From positions 186,001 through 250,000 of the forward strand of contig JABELC010000004.1 of the NCBI GenBank assembly GCA_028455995.1: a DNA stretch of 64,000 nucleotides, written 5' to 3'. The position numbers and the translations under genes were made by a program. The stretch's first letter is position 1; each line of letters opens with the position of its first letter. Source of the stretch: Scleromitrula shiraiana. Lineage: Eukaryota > Ascomycota > Leotiomycetes > Helotiales > Sclerotiniaceae. This document shows, piece after piece, positions 45,495 through 57,856 of the stretch. The notes below the pieces were generated by a model. It made no database searches and had not been told where the DNA came from. It worked only from the letters and a program-made list of their open reading frames with translations.

Positions 45495-45577
45495 TTTTAA
45501 AATATGATGATGATTTTTGCCGTTAAGATAGATAGATAAACTGATAGATAAACTGATAGATTTTATTTATCTGATAG

Positions 45578-45608
<31 letters not shown>

Positions 45609-46735
45609 CTTAATCTGAAATGATAAATTTCTTTGAAGATTATAAGTATTGTCGAATATTTTATTTGTTGTATAGGTAGGTGTACGTGTTCAATTCAAAA
45701 GAAATTCAAAAGAAATTGAATTGAATTGAATTGAATTGAATATTCCTACTGTAATAGGACTTTAAATAATAGTTTCAAAGTTTTGACTCGTGTTGAATTC
45801 CCAACGTTTGATGTATGAAGATGTATGATGTATATATAGTTGAAAAGAGGTTTATTTATTTGATTGTCCAAGAATATTAATCAAATATATTCTTGAATTT
45901 CAATATAATGTATGTAGTATGTATGTACAAGGAACTTGCAGATAGTTCTACTTCTAGTATGTATATGTATGTAAATTGATAAAAATGAATAGATATAAAA
46001 ATGATAATAAGAAAAAAGGGAAGATCTAGAATGAAGATATCTTCAATTGAATTGAATTAATTGAATTGAATTGAATTCACTATTTATTTATTTTCTTTCT
46101 CTCTCAAAGTTCAGTAAAGTATAGTAGGAAATCAATAATAAAGAAACCAAAGAAAAAAATCAAAAAATCAAAAAAATCATATCTCATCTCATCTCATCTC
46201 ATCTCATCATTTATATAAAAAAATTGATCCAAAACTCACTAAACCCCTAAGTGCAAGTATATCCTTTTCCTCCTCATCAAACTCTCCAGCTGACATTTCA
46301 ATTCGTAAGAAGAATTGAAAATAAAATTCCCTAATGCCACTTCAATCTCTCAAGAATTGAAAAAATTTGAAAAATTTGACCGATATTCCAACCCATTCCA
46401 ACCTATTCCAACCTATTCCAACCTATTCCAACCTTTTTTCACCTTTTTTCACCTTTTTTTTTTCTCTTGTCTCGATAACTTCATGGTAAAACATGCTCTT
46501 AGAGAACAGACGGGAATCAACGGATGAGGAGAATGAACCCTATAAGCAAGCCTTGACGAGGAGGGACTTGTCCAGGTGGATGGGGAGCTGGGATTTTATG
46601 TACAATTTATTACTATTAGATCGACTGGGCTATTATTGTGGTTTGTTGAGAATTTGACATTGGAAAATTTGTGTTTTTGTGTACGAAAGTGGGTGGGGAT
46701 TGAATTATTATTAGTATTTGCAGGGGCTTAGAGGA

Positions 46736-46778
46736 GGGGGGGGGGAAGGGGGAAGGGGGAAGGGGGAGGGGGGAGGGG
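46736..46778 (+). repeat. G-tract cluster (potential G-quadruplex)
   Basis: Six G runs of 10, 5, 5, 5, 6 and 4 bases separated by only one or two A residues. This fits the four-run quadruplex pattern with very short loops. Confidence 0.85.
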
Positions 46779-46891
46779 TTAGAACCAATGAGGTGGTTTG
46801 GAACTATAATCTTTTTGCATTAATGGGGGTTTTGATTGGTTATTACTGTAGGATGGATTTTAATTCTATTCTTTGATTTTTTTTATCTATC

Positions 46892-47024
46892 TAGTATTTT
46901 GATATATGTGTAGTATTTTGATATATGTGTAGTATTTTTATATATGTGTAGTATTTTGATATATGTGTAGTATTTTGATATATGTGTAGTATTTTTATAT
47001 CTGTGTAGTATTTTGATATCTGTG
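46892..47024. repeat. 19-bp minisatellite, 7 copies
   Basis: Seven head-to-tail copies of a unit like TAGTATTTTGATATATGTG, with single-base variants (TTTTTATAT, ATATCTGTG). Confidence 0.9.
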
Positions 47025-47210
47025 GTTGCCCGGTGTAAAATTGTTCACGGGTATTATTGGGGGGGTGGGAGAAAATGGAAAGAGGAAAGAGGCAAGAGGA
47101 AAGAGGAAAGAGAGGAGAGTCTAACCAAGTCATAAAATTTATAAGCATGGGAGTGGCGTGGGAGTCTAAGTGTAAGTGTGTGAGTGTCATGTGAGTATGA
47201 TTAAGAGAAG

Positions 47211-47334
47211 AGTCTAAGTGTAAGTCTAAGTGTAAGTCTAAGTGTAAGTCTAATAAGTGTAAGTCTAAGTCTAAGTCTAAGTCTAAGTCTAAGTCTAAGT
47301 CTAAGTCTAAGTCTAACTAAGTCTAAGTCTAAGT
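47211..47334. repeat. (TAAGTC)n hexamer array
   Basis: About 20 TAAGTC/TAAGTG units. The array is bracketed by two copies of GTGTCATGTGAGTATGA (about 47185 and 47335), so it seems to have expanded inside a duplicated segment. Confidence 0.85.
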
Positions 47335-48044
47335 GTCATGTGAGTATGAATGGGAGAAGAGTGGGAGAGATATTGAGGAGTTCAATAGTGGAAGGTCTGA
47401 TGCTCTAGCCTATGACTTGTTGCATGAATTTATTACTATATTGGTAAATCTATATACTTTATCGTACTCTTCGACAGTATTGTACGTACGGAAGGGAGTA
47501 CAAGCCAAGACATCTCCATCTAAGATGATATAAGATTTCATCATATCACATAAACACAACCCGTCATACATGTCATAAAGATAAAGATTCCAAGTAAAAA
47601 TTCATTGAGTTCAATTCCATTTGGTGTAACAATCTCTTTCTAGATGAGCACCAGACTTGGATAGCGCCCCGCATTTGGAAACCTATCACATGTGCAAAAT
47701 CTCATTGAAATTTGGTATTGGCGTTGGGGAAAATTATTGCCTTAGGTATTCATAGATTTTATGTTACGTAACAATAAGGCAGAAATAATCTTCAAACAAT
47801 ATCTTGAGCATAGATCCATGTATCAAAATACACGTGGGCATTTCATGAATATCAAACAACTCTGGGCGGCTTCATCAGATTGGATTGAATACAAAACCAA
47901 GAATACCATCGTCAATATTTTCTATATCTTTTTGAATAGATTCTGATTTTCGAATACTCACACTCGCTTTGTCTTCCTCAATTCTATTCTTCATCTCTTT
48001 TCAATTTTTATCGTATCCTTACGATCATCAATGGCCGTTTCAAT

Positions 48045-50259
48045 ATGAGTGATTCATCCAATCCATCTGCTTCAATGGCAGAAATAACCAGACAAGAAAA
48101 GTCTCAACAAGAACCTTCATTAATCAATGAACAACCATCTCAACATGATATTCAAGAAAATGGTCTACATACATTAGTTAATGAACAAATGTCCAATGAT
48201 ATCTGGAAACTTCTCCTAGCATTTCGATTCATCAATGCACTAATATCCCGAACATTTTTCCAACCAGATGAATATTTCCAATCATTAGAACCAGCATGGC
48301 AAATGGCTTTTGGTTCGGAAAGTGGTGCATGGCTAACATGGGTTTGTTATATCTTTCTTTCCTCTATCATTATATCTTCACTTTCATCCACTAACAAATT
48401 AATAGGAATGGCATTACCAATTACGTTCATCATTACATCCAGCTCTATTTGCAGCCATATATCTACTAGTAGATAAACCCATGGAATTTCTAGGATTCTT
48501 TCCTCAATTTCGTGCTATGATTTTAGCTATCCTACCAAATATTGTACAATCTTTTTTTGCTGCTACATGTGATTATTATACATGGAAATTGGCTAGGAAG
48601 ATGTATGGAGTTGGGAGTAGAACTACCTTGGTTACTGTATGTAAATTTATCACATTTAGAATTGATTGATTTTATACTGATGTGTTTTCAAAAGCTCCTC
48701 ATGACCATTTTTAGTCCTTGGCAATGGTTTTGTTCTACTAGAACTTTTTCTAATTGTCTTGAAACCACCTTTACTATTGTTGCTTTGTATTATTGGCCTT
48801 GGGGAATGACTATTGATGCTGGTTCGAACTCGGTGGGGAAATCTACAAGTAAGAACTCGAAATTTGAGGGAGTTTTTGGAACAAATGAATCTGTAAAACA
48901 GTAAGTTATTCCTATCAGATGAAATTATCATTTACTTATATAGATAATAGCCTACGATATTCCTTATTACTTGCTGGTACAGCTTGTATTCTTCGTCCTA
49001 CCAATCTAATCATATGGTTTTGTGTATTGATGCCCATTATCATTCGATTATTTTTATCAAATGAAGATACAAGAACATTACCAATTCCAAGAGATTATAT
49101 CATCTTAATTAGAGAAGCTATATTATGTGGCTCTTTTGTTCTTACCATCTCTGCAATTTCAGATCGTCTTTACTTTGGAGAGTGGACATTTCCACCATAT
49201 CAATGGCTTCATTTCAACATTTCCCAAGATATGGCTGTTTTCTATGGTCGTAATGATTGGCATTATTATCTTTCTCAAGGATTGCCTTTACTTCTTACGA
49301 CCTACCTTCCATTTACAATTATATCCATCTTCAAAATTTACGAGCCATCAACTATTCCAAACGTCAAGTATACAAGCAATTTACGTTTAACATTTGGAAG
49401 TATTATTTGTACGAATACCGGTCTACTTTCTTTAATTTCTCATAAAGAAGTTCGATTTATATATCCTCTTCTTCCGATCTTACATGTTTTAACCGCCCCA
49501 TCAATTACCTCCTTCTTCACCAAAACCGCCACATCCACATCCACTACACACTCACCAGAAACAAAATCAAAATCAAAGCCCACCCCCCAACAATCCCTCC
49601 ACCACCTTCCCCTCCTAACTCTCTTACTAACCCTCAACATCCTAATCGCAACCTTCACAACCCTCTCCCACGCCTCCGGCATCCTCCCCCTAACCACCCA
49701 CCTCCGCCACCTTTACGAGCGCGAAGCCCTCGATCTCCAAGGCATCCCCCTCTCTTCCCCCAACGCCAACTCCTATAAATCCCACTACCCGCATTCCTCG
49801 CTCGCGCCCTCGAATTCCCTTACTGAGAGGGGTGTTTATTCGAGCGAGGCCCCCTTCGTCGGTTTCCTTATGCCCTGCCATAGTACACCCTGGCGCTCCA
49901 AACTCGTATACCCGGGATTGAAAGCGTGGGCGCTGGGGTGCGAACCGCCTATCTCGTTGCCACTTGGGGAACGAGAGGGGTATAGAGATGAAGCGGATAG
50001 ATTTTACGATGATCCGAAGAAGTTCCTGAGAGAGGAGATTGGGAGGAGCAAAGAGAGGGCGTGGCCGAGGTATGTGGCGGGCTTTGAGGGGGTGGAAAAG
50101 GATGTGAGGGAGTGGTATGAGAATGAGATGAGGGGGTGGAAGATGGTGGAGGTTTGGAGGGGGGCGAATACGAGGTGGATTGATGATTGGAGGAGGAGAG
50201 GGGATGTGGTTGTTTGGGGGTTTGTTGTTGGTACGGAGGGTGGAAAGGGTGGGGAGTAG
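48045..50259 (+). CDS. GPI10: GPI mannosyltransferase III (PIG-B/Gpi10 family)
   Basis: Four exons, 48045-48341, 48406-48636, 48695-48900 and 48951-50259, give 680 aa. The first intron follows GAWLTW and exon 2 begins EWHYQLRSSLHPALFA, which completes the family motif after TFFQPDEYFQSLEPAWQMAFG (the acidic luminal loop). Further words are SPWQWFCSTRTFSNCLET and LAGTACILRPTNLIIW. Many hydrophobic segments follow, as for a GT22 polytopic ER enzyme, and SHKEVRFIYPLLPILH, the conserved HKExRF motif, is present. It adds the third mannose of the GPI anchor from dolichol-phosphate-mannose in the ER lumen (family knowledge). In intron 3, two AG sites exist; only the one at 48949-48950 keeps the frame open. 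Codon bias turns GC-rich towards the 3' end. Confidence 0.93.
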
Positions 50260-50472
50260 ATGGTTTTGAGGTGTCTTGATTTCTAAGTGTGTATTATGTA
50301 AATTTATAAAGTCTTGGAATACCTCTTGATATGTTGTATATTGTGAAATTTAATCTTGTTATCAATACCAATACCAATATGAACATGAACACTAAAACTG
50401 ACATTAAGGCTAACATTCAGACTAACACTATATAATAACAAAACTACAATATAACAATATCATAAAATCCAA

Positions 50473-50572
50473 TCCTCTCCTCTCCTCTCCTCTCCTCTCC
50501 TCTCCTCTCCTCTCCTCTCCTCTCCTCTCCTCTCCTCTCCTCTCCTCTCCTCTCCTCCTCTCTCCTCCCCTC
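50473..50572. repeat. (TCCTC)n pentamer, about 100 bases
   Basis: Nearly perfect all-pyrimidine pentamer array on the plus strand with a few unit-length irregularities at the right end. A pure pyrimidine/purine tract of this length can form triplex (H-DNA) structures. Confidence 0.9.
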
Positions 50573-51493
50573 TCAAGCCCATCCATCCCACTTATCTACC
50601 ACACAACCCCAATTTCCACCCCAAACCACCTCCTACCACAATCAACTATACTATACTCATACAAAACAATACAATTCTCATACAATACAAAACAAAACAA
50701 AACACAACAAAACCATCTACCGCCATTAAATCCCCCTCTTAAAGATTACTCCCACGCGCGCGCCACTTCCTCTCGAGTTCAGAAAAATCAATGGGATGAT
50801 GCTTTAAGTAATACGAGTGATAGATCCTGGGGAAGTGGATAGATATGTGGATAGATAAGTGGATAAATAAGTGGATAAATATATAATAATTTCTTCGGTA
50901 TTATCATTTTAATCCTTATGGGATGGGGCAAAGTTTATGGTTTATGGTTTAAGATTCAAAATTTAAGGTTTAATATATAATATATATAATATATAATACA
51001 AAACAAGCAAAATTCCAGTTTCCGAAGAGAAGTTACTAATATGATGGATCGAATCGAAATCAGAGGGAAGCGGGATCTTTATAGTGAGGGAGTGAGGGAG
51101 GGAGTGAGGGAGGGAGGGTTTAGAGGAGAGGGTGGATGATATGATGATATTTTTTACTTTTTTACTTATTCATTCACTCCCTCACTCATTCGCTCGCTCA
51201 CTCGCTCAATTTGTCACAGAATCTTTCAAGTTAATAGCAACTTGAAGTAAGGAGCCTGAGTTTGTCTGTCCCTTTTCTTCGACATGTTGTTTGATGTTTA
51301 AGTTTGAGTTTGAGTTTTCTTATATATCTCTATTTCTTTCATGATGTGATATGATGTGATGTGGATTTCTTTCATGATGAAAGGGATTGTTTAATTTCTC
51401 TCTATCTCTTAAAAAAAAAAAGAAAAACCGACACGATTTCAATCTTGTTTCTTGACTTCAAGTTGCACTTTTTGGTTCTGCTCGCTTACTAAA

Positions 51494-51501
51494 ATATCTA
51501 T

Positions 51502-51552
<51 letters not shown>
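51494..51552. repeat. (TATC)n microsatellite
   Basis: About 14 TATC units, uninterrupted after the first two. Confidence 0.9.
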
Positions 51553-52910
51553 CCACTATATGTATGTAATTACTAGTAGCAGTTTTTAACGAACGTGAAC
51601 GAAAAGAACGAAAAGAATCAAAACCGAGTACTAGTAGTAGAAAACAAATAAATCCAAACAATTAATGAGAAATTCAAGTTGTGAATCGGTTTTTAATTAT
51701 TGCGCATTTGGATTGTCTTGATATGGCTTTGAGTGATTTGTTGAGGCGGCTGAGGATTTCGCTGGTTTTGCTAGTACTGTATTCTACCGTACTGTGCTAT
51801 GCTGTGCTGTAATGATAATGATAATGATAATGGTCGAGTTGTTATCCTCGGTTGGTCGGTTAGATGTGCTTGGCTCGGTTTTTATTACTCTGTTATGATG
51901 TATCATGATGGATTTGTGAGAGATATATGAACTTGAATCATACAAGATGATGTGATGGAAAATGAAGGCTAGAGAAATATCTGGAGAATATAATAATAGA
52001 ATTGGATTGAATAGAATAGAATAGAATCGTGGGATTGTGGGGTTTTGGGGTTGTGGAGTGGCGAGACCACTAACTAGCTAGCTAGCGTTGGAGAAGGGAG
52101 GAAGGAAATTGATTGATCGATTGGAATTATTCAACTTCAAGTGTATTTTCACTCAAAGCAATACTACCTATTTAAAATATCTTGGGCTTAATATCTGTTG
52201 TAATTAATACAATAATATTATTAGTGTGTTTAAATATGTTGTCATAATTTCTGCAATTTAACTTAAGATAAATAATATCTTAAGACTCGGATTTAGGAAC
52301 GTTTTCCAGTTCAAATAAAAATGTCTAGCACGACTACTAGTAGCTAGCTCGGTTACGTAGTTAGACGAGCGAGCTAGTAATGGCTTTTCGAATGTTAGTT
52401 CTTGACAACTTGAAGATACGAATATTACATCATATTTTCTTCAAACATTTATCTTAAATACAAATATTGAAATAATTTTTTTCTTTAAATTTCTATATAA
52501 GATACAAATATTATAGTAAGTATTGGCATTCAATACACACTTGATTTTTTATCATTTGAACGGACATTCCAAATTCATATGCTATAACTTGGAGAATGAA
52601 CGAACAAACGAACGAACGAACTAGTTCTAACTTTCGGCATTAAATACCGGACTAATAACTAACAACTACCTAAATACCATACACACATCCAAAATTCAGA
52701 ATACTACTATATCATTTCTCAAATCTATTTCAAATCTTAAATCTATCTTATTTTATCTTATCTTATTATAATATAATCCAAAAAAACATAGCACAATACA
52801 ACTTAATATAATATAATTTACTAATAATATAATATAATTTAATATAATATAATTTAACACAATACAACTTAACACAATATAAACAACAACAACATCACAA
52901 CAACGCAAAA

Positions 52911-53759
52911 ATGTCATCCACAACCCCCCAAACCAAAACAGAGCGACAAATGCAACGAAAAAAAATCCGAACTCGACATCATTTCCTCGCCGTCCCAAAA
53001 AATCGCCGAGCAAGAATTCAAGAAAGATTTGATAACGGACGACAGGAAACAAGTACTTCTGACCGCGCGACAAGCACTCAACATGGGATACATGAGTATG
53101 GCGGGATGTGAGAATTTCGAGACAGGACGACTGGCGGATTTCATGGTTGAGATTTTCAGGGAGCAGAGGGGCGATTATGGGAATGGGGATGGCGATGGCG
53201 ATGGGAATGACGACCGATCGTCGAGAGATTGCCAAGAAGCAGCGATGAAAGAACGGACGATTTGTAGCTGGTGGGCAACGCGCTGCTCCGAAGCAGACGC
53301 AGACGTAGACGCAGAAGAAGGTGGTTAAGAAGGTATATGTTGCGAGAATGGGAAGCAGCAGAATGGGTATTTTCAGGTTCGGAGACGCATGGAGCCGAGG
53401 AGGATTAGGGTGGGTGGCGGAGACGAAGGCATTGGAGGGGTTGGGGTTGAAGGGTTGGGATTTGGAGATGGGGGGTTCTTTGAGGGAGGTGCTGAAAAGG
53501 GAGGATAGGGAGACGTTGGTGAAGGTTTGGGGGGGGGGATTATTTGAGGGCGCTTGGACAGGCGGGTTTGAGGCTTAGTGTGTTTCTTACGGAGAAGAAT
53601 GTGGAGCAGATGGGGAGGTTTTTGTTGAAGCGGATTGTTGAGAATCGTCGGGATTATCTCGAGCTTCTTGAGCATCTTGAGTTGGATATTCTTGATTTTG
53701 GGCGGGATTATTTCTATGATGATTCTGACGACGACGACGAGTCTGAGGTGGAGATATAA
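52911..53759 (+). pseudogene. Frameshifted gene of unknown function
   Basis: Coding-like sequence crosses all three plus-strand frames. ATG 52911 starts MSSTTPQTKTERQMQRKK. At an A8 run (52958-52965) the plausible continuation moves to the next frame: SELDIISSPSQKIAEQEFKK, then LLTARQALNMGYMSMAGCEN and LADFMVEIFREQ. Near 53165 it moves again (TTDRREIAKKQR), meeting two stops, then VKKVYVARMGSSRMGIFRFG and LREVLKREDRETLVKVW. At a G10 run (53529-53538) it returns to the first frame for GLRLSVFLTEKNVEQMGRFL, NRRDYLELLEHLELDILDFG and an acidic YFYDDSDDDDESEVEI end. The pieces read as one helical protein of about 280 aa, so I call a pseudogene. Assembly errors in the two homopolymers could explain two of the shifts, but not the two nonsense codons. 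No family recognised. Confidence 0.6.
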
Positions 53760-55032
53760 ATTCCCTAAATAACCCAAGATTTAAGCGATGTTATATAGGA
53801 TTCAGATAGAAGCATATGTATTTCCATAGAAAGAAATATTTTAGAAAATACAAAACCTAAGCAATCCAAAGATCATACATTCTCAAAATAAATATCACAA
53901 ACAGGAATGCCACCGACGTTCAATATAACCAGACCGTCAAGCAAAATCACACAATTGAATACCATTACCAGAAATAGTAGTTATAAAAATATACTTCTTA
54001 TCCACACAAATATCCTACAACCATCATTTCTACATTTTCTACATTTTCCACCAATCCGACATCTATCTACTTGTCACCCAACTCAACTAACTAACTAACC
54101 GACCCCTTTAACATGCCAGCGATATAACGCTCCTCTCATCCCACAATCCCCACATGTGAAGTATAAAGAAGTTATTCCCTCCAAAAGAAAGGACAAACAC
54201 AACGGGACGTTCCGAACTCTCTCGAGATCACCGACGGTATCACCTGAATTTTTTCGAATCCGATTTTTGAACCCGATAAAAGTCGCCAATCAACCCGATG
54301 CTGATTTTACAATTCTCAGGGTGCTGGAAACAATGTTTTAGAAGCCCGCGCCATCTCCCTTCCTACTTTCCTCGCTCTTTCCTACCTCCTGCGCGTGTTT
54401 CGATCAAGCGGAAAGAGCAAGCAAGCAAGTGCCGATGGAAAAATCCGTACCGCTTGATTTACAAGTCATAGATTAATCATGGCGAGAATCGCTCAGCTGG
54501 GAATTTGCTATTAATTGTTGATTTCAAGAGTACATACATACATACATACATAGATACTGTTACACGTATCGATCTAACATCAACTCATTCCGACCCAATT
54601 AATCCTATCATATCGATTTATTTCACTCCTGGATCAATTTATTTCTAATTTGTAATCCATGATTCATAATCCGTAATTCAATTTTTTTGGAAAGTTTATA
54701 TGAAAACCAACCAACCAACCAACCAACCCATCTATCTATCTATTTTTATCATTTACCGGCCTGCCTACCTACCTCCCTAACCATTGGTATCATCCTTCCT
54801 ATCCCTACCATCCACCAATACCCATGCAAGCCCATTCATTCCATTCCATTCCATTCCAGTTCCAATTCCCTCCTATCAAAACACAACATCATATGATTTA
54901 AAATGAGGTTCATAGCCCAATCAAGGTGCAGGAAATCTAAACGCAATAAAAGGATAAGCTAAAGAGCTAAAAAGGCTCAAGTAAAAAGAAGAAGAAGAGA
55001 AGAGAGAACAACCCCCATCACCCACCCCCGGA
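53760..55032. other. Intergenic, 1,273 bases
   Basis: Lies between the broken gene and the 3' end of the dolichol kinase gene. Contains (ACATACAT) near 54533 and AACC/TATC/CATTC runs near 54700-54860. No convincing gene; the short frames at 53907-54341 lack recognisable content. Confidence 0.5.
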
Positions 55033-57856
55033 TTAAACCCCCAGCCCCCTAACACAACACCACAGCACGACGGGAACAACCACATTATCATTCCCACCCG
55101 TCAGCACCGCCTCTGTTAGACTCGCCACCCCAGCCGCCAACCACGCTTTGCTTATCGTTACCGTCCAATTCATATCTCCTCCCCTTCCATTATACGCCCC
55201 ATTCCCATCGCCACAAGTCGCACCATAACCAGAAGCAAAACATTCCTCCCGCCACCCCCCAACCCTCAACCACCACTTCGCAGCGACCAGCGCCCCCACC
55301 ACGGCCACCATAAAAGCCAGCGAGCCCTCGACCGATTTCCCGCCTCCCCAGATCCACTTCCGACGTCCGAAACGACGACCGATAAGCGATGCGGCTGCGT
55401 CGCCCATGCCCACGCAGATGACGCCGCTTACCATGCTTACGGAGCGGGTTGGGATTTCCCAGTTTTGGAGAGGATGGGGAGGTTCTGCATCGAGGGGTGA
55501 TGGGGAAGAAGAAGAAGAAGAAGAAGAAGCAATCGACCCCAAAGAAAGCCAAAGCGGAATCGCACACCCACACAACAAAAAAATATGACTAATAACCACC
55601 GGCCCCTTCAAATCCCTCCCATCCACATACGGCGTCAGAAACCTCGCCAGCCATTTCGAAAGCGGCGGTATCTGCGTCGCGCGAAACAAATCCAACAACA
55701 GGAACACCGCCAGCGCGAGGGATAAGGCGAGAGCGGCAAATGAAGGGTCGATGTAGGTGGTGGGGAGAAGCATGGCAACCATCATGAAGTGGAAAACTTT
55801 GCGGCGGGTGTCGACTTCGTAGATGGCGGTTAGGTGGGAGACGATGAGGAGGCCGGTGGTGAGGATTAGGAGCCAGTAGGTTGAGAGGAGGAGACGGGTG
55901 TTGGAGGGGCCGATGTCTTGGGTGCGGATTTTGTTGATGGGTCCGAGGTGGCAGAGGGATTTTGGACCGGAAGAGGAGGAGGAGAGTGGTAGGAGGGGAA
56001 TCCAGGTTTGGAAGGATGTGGTTATCACTTTTAGACGGAAGGCGGGGAGATCGCCGAATAGGTAGGCGAGCGCCCAGCCAATGGGTTCATAGCCATTGAG
56101 GGCGAATTTTCCTACATATTCTCTAATTCCTATGAGAATGATGAGGAAAATACATAAATAAACGTATGTCGCATATAGCCATTTTCTAAGTTGGGCTTGT
56201 GCGTAGGTTAGGTTGAAGAAAGATTGGATACTTTGTGATGAAGTTCTTTTCTTGCGACCCGATGGCGTTCTCCTACTTGGCTTGGGACGGGTGGGCGAGG
56301 TGAATCGTCTCGTGATATCATTTTGGATACCGTTAATATATATGAATTCTCCCCCGGGAGGACCATTTGCCAAAGAAGCTTGCCGTGCACGATTAGCTTG
56401 GATGATTTCATCCTCGCTTGAATCGCTGGCCATTGCATCTTTACTAAATAATGACAATGGATTCGTTCCAAACGATAACGATCTTCTCGAAAGTCTAAAC
56501 CCCAATTTCTTGCGTGATTCCGGTCTTCTAAACCGCCATTTTGGTACTCTGGCCAATGCTACATTCCATTTTAGGACGTATGTGCAAGTTATCAAGGTAC
56601 CGAATCCACCGCCCCAAAGTAATGCCTTTAATATAATTGCATGTGGCGAAGATGCACGTAATAATAAACCAATTAAAGCTGTTGACAATAACTGCAGTTC
56701 AGCTGATAAAAGACTGGTAGTCGTTAAATAATGTAAAGTTATACAAAGAGCTTGATGTAAAGCTGGTAATAGAATCAGAATTTCCGGATTGGCCGGTAAT
56801 GGATCTTTAATTTGAGAAGTCCCTCTTGTTGAAGATGTAATGAATAATGGTGTACAAGCCAAGAACCAATGTAGAAGATCTCGGCCCTCTAAGCCCCCAA
56901 TGGCCGGGATCAATTTCTTTGGAAGTGTAGATATCGAAAGAATCATACTAGGTAAGAGACCATTCGGATCATTGGCCGATAATAGGATCGAGACGAGCAT
57001 AGTCAATGCTGGAGGGTAAAGTAAGGGAGCCGGATCAAATGCCACAGGTATCTCTAGAGGAATTGTATGTTTCCATGGCATCCGAGAGCTCAAATGTCGT
57101 ATTAATCGGATGGGATATATGGCTATCAAAGAGCCTATAACGAGAACTAGAGATAAAAGTTCTACATCATTAGTATGATTCCCATGGTATCATGGCTATA
57201 AACATACCATTTCTCCATGAATATAAAAGTTCACTAACTCCAGGACTCCGATATATAATGCCCCCAACAAACAGTAGTAACAAAGTCTCTATCGTTCTCC
57301 TTACAATCTCAATCCTCCGTTTTCTCCTCACCTTTTCCACCAACCTGCGCGCCTCCTCCTCATTAAGAGAAGCCGTCGAAGCCAGCGCCGAATACCTCGA
57401 GCGACTCGAAAGAGGTCGAATCTCATCATCGATAACAACCGGCGATAACAACGGACTTGGCGAAGTAGACACCACACCATTCTCACCCCGCAATCCCTTA
57501 TGAGGTTTAATCTTCGGAGCCGGGAGGCCCTTTAAAAAATGTTCATCGTCCGCCTCCGTCCCACTATCGCTATTCGTAGACTCGAGATACCCATCCCGCG
57601 CACTCCTCACATTCCCGACATCCCGTTCCTGTTCCCGTTCCTGTTCCCGTTCCTCCTCATCCGAGTTATGTTTCGAGCGCAAGGGAGACCGCGTGCCGGG
57701 CGTAGATGCAGCGAGTCTTTCGGAGGCATATGGGATTTCGAAGTGGTGTTTGTGGTACGGATGGGGAGATCTCGATAGACGGCGACGAAGGGCATCTTCA
57801 CGTAAGGATTGGGCATGCGACTGCGTTTGGATTATGGGCTTGAGGTGCTCAGGCAT
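55033..57856 (-). CDS. SEC59: Dolichol kinase (Sec59 family)
   Basis: Two exons on the minus strand, 57856-57208 and 57161-55033, give 925 aa; intron 57207-57162 is only 46 bases. I start at the ATG at 57856 (MPEHLKPI), since the open frame above it begins with a GTG. The first 200 residues are disordered and charged, with an EREQEREQERD repeat. About 15 hydrophobic segments follow. The catalytic C-terminal part carries RRKVFHFMMVAMLLP, then LTPYVDGRDLKGPVVISHIF, and the CTP-binding signature GDAAASLIGRRFGRRKW followed by GGGKSVEGSLAF. The enzyme phosphorylates dolichol with CTP in the ER membrane, supplying dolichol phosphate for N-glycosylation, O-mannosylation and GPI anchors (family knowledge). 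An eight-Ser run lies in a luminal or cytosolic loop before PLDAEPPHP. Confidence 0.93.

Larger units (their letters stand above)
45495..48044. other. Gene-free spacer, 2.5 kb
   Basis: Shared promoter region of the aminotransferase (minus) and the GPI mannosyltransferase (plus). It contains GATA tetramers (45515-45605), AATTG units near 45705 and 46050, TATTCCAACC repeats at about 46382-46430, a G-rich tract, a 19-bp minisatellite and a TAAGTC hexamer array. A 61-codon ATG frame at 47761-47946 ends 98 bases before the GPI gene start; I regard it as chance or an upstream frame. Confidence 0.55.
50260..52910. other. Gene-free spacer, 2.65 kb
   Basis: Contains a (TCCTC)n tract, GTGAGGGAG units near 51085, (TATC)n, GATAAT repeats at about 51815, GAACGAACG runs near 52600 and TATAAT-rich DNA before 52860. 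TTCAAGTT and ACTAGTAG words recur. No gene found. Confidence 0.55.

Noticed and set aside
47211..47334. TAAGTC array as interstitial telomere repeats
   Set aside because: The unit is not TTAGGG or a known variant, and no telomere-like neighbours are present.
47761..47946. 61-codon ATG frame upstream of GPI10
   Set aside because: No family resemblance; it lies in an AT-rich leader and most likely arises by chance.
48944..48950. First AG (48942-48943) as the acceptor of GPI10 intron 3
   Set aside because: It would put TAA directly after the junction. The AG at 48949-48950 keeps the frame and restores the conserved LRYSLLLAGTACILRPTN segment.
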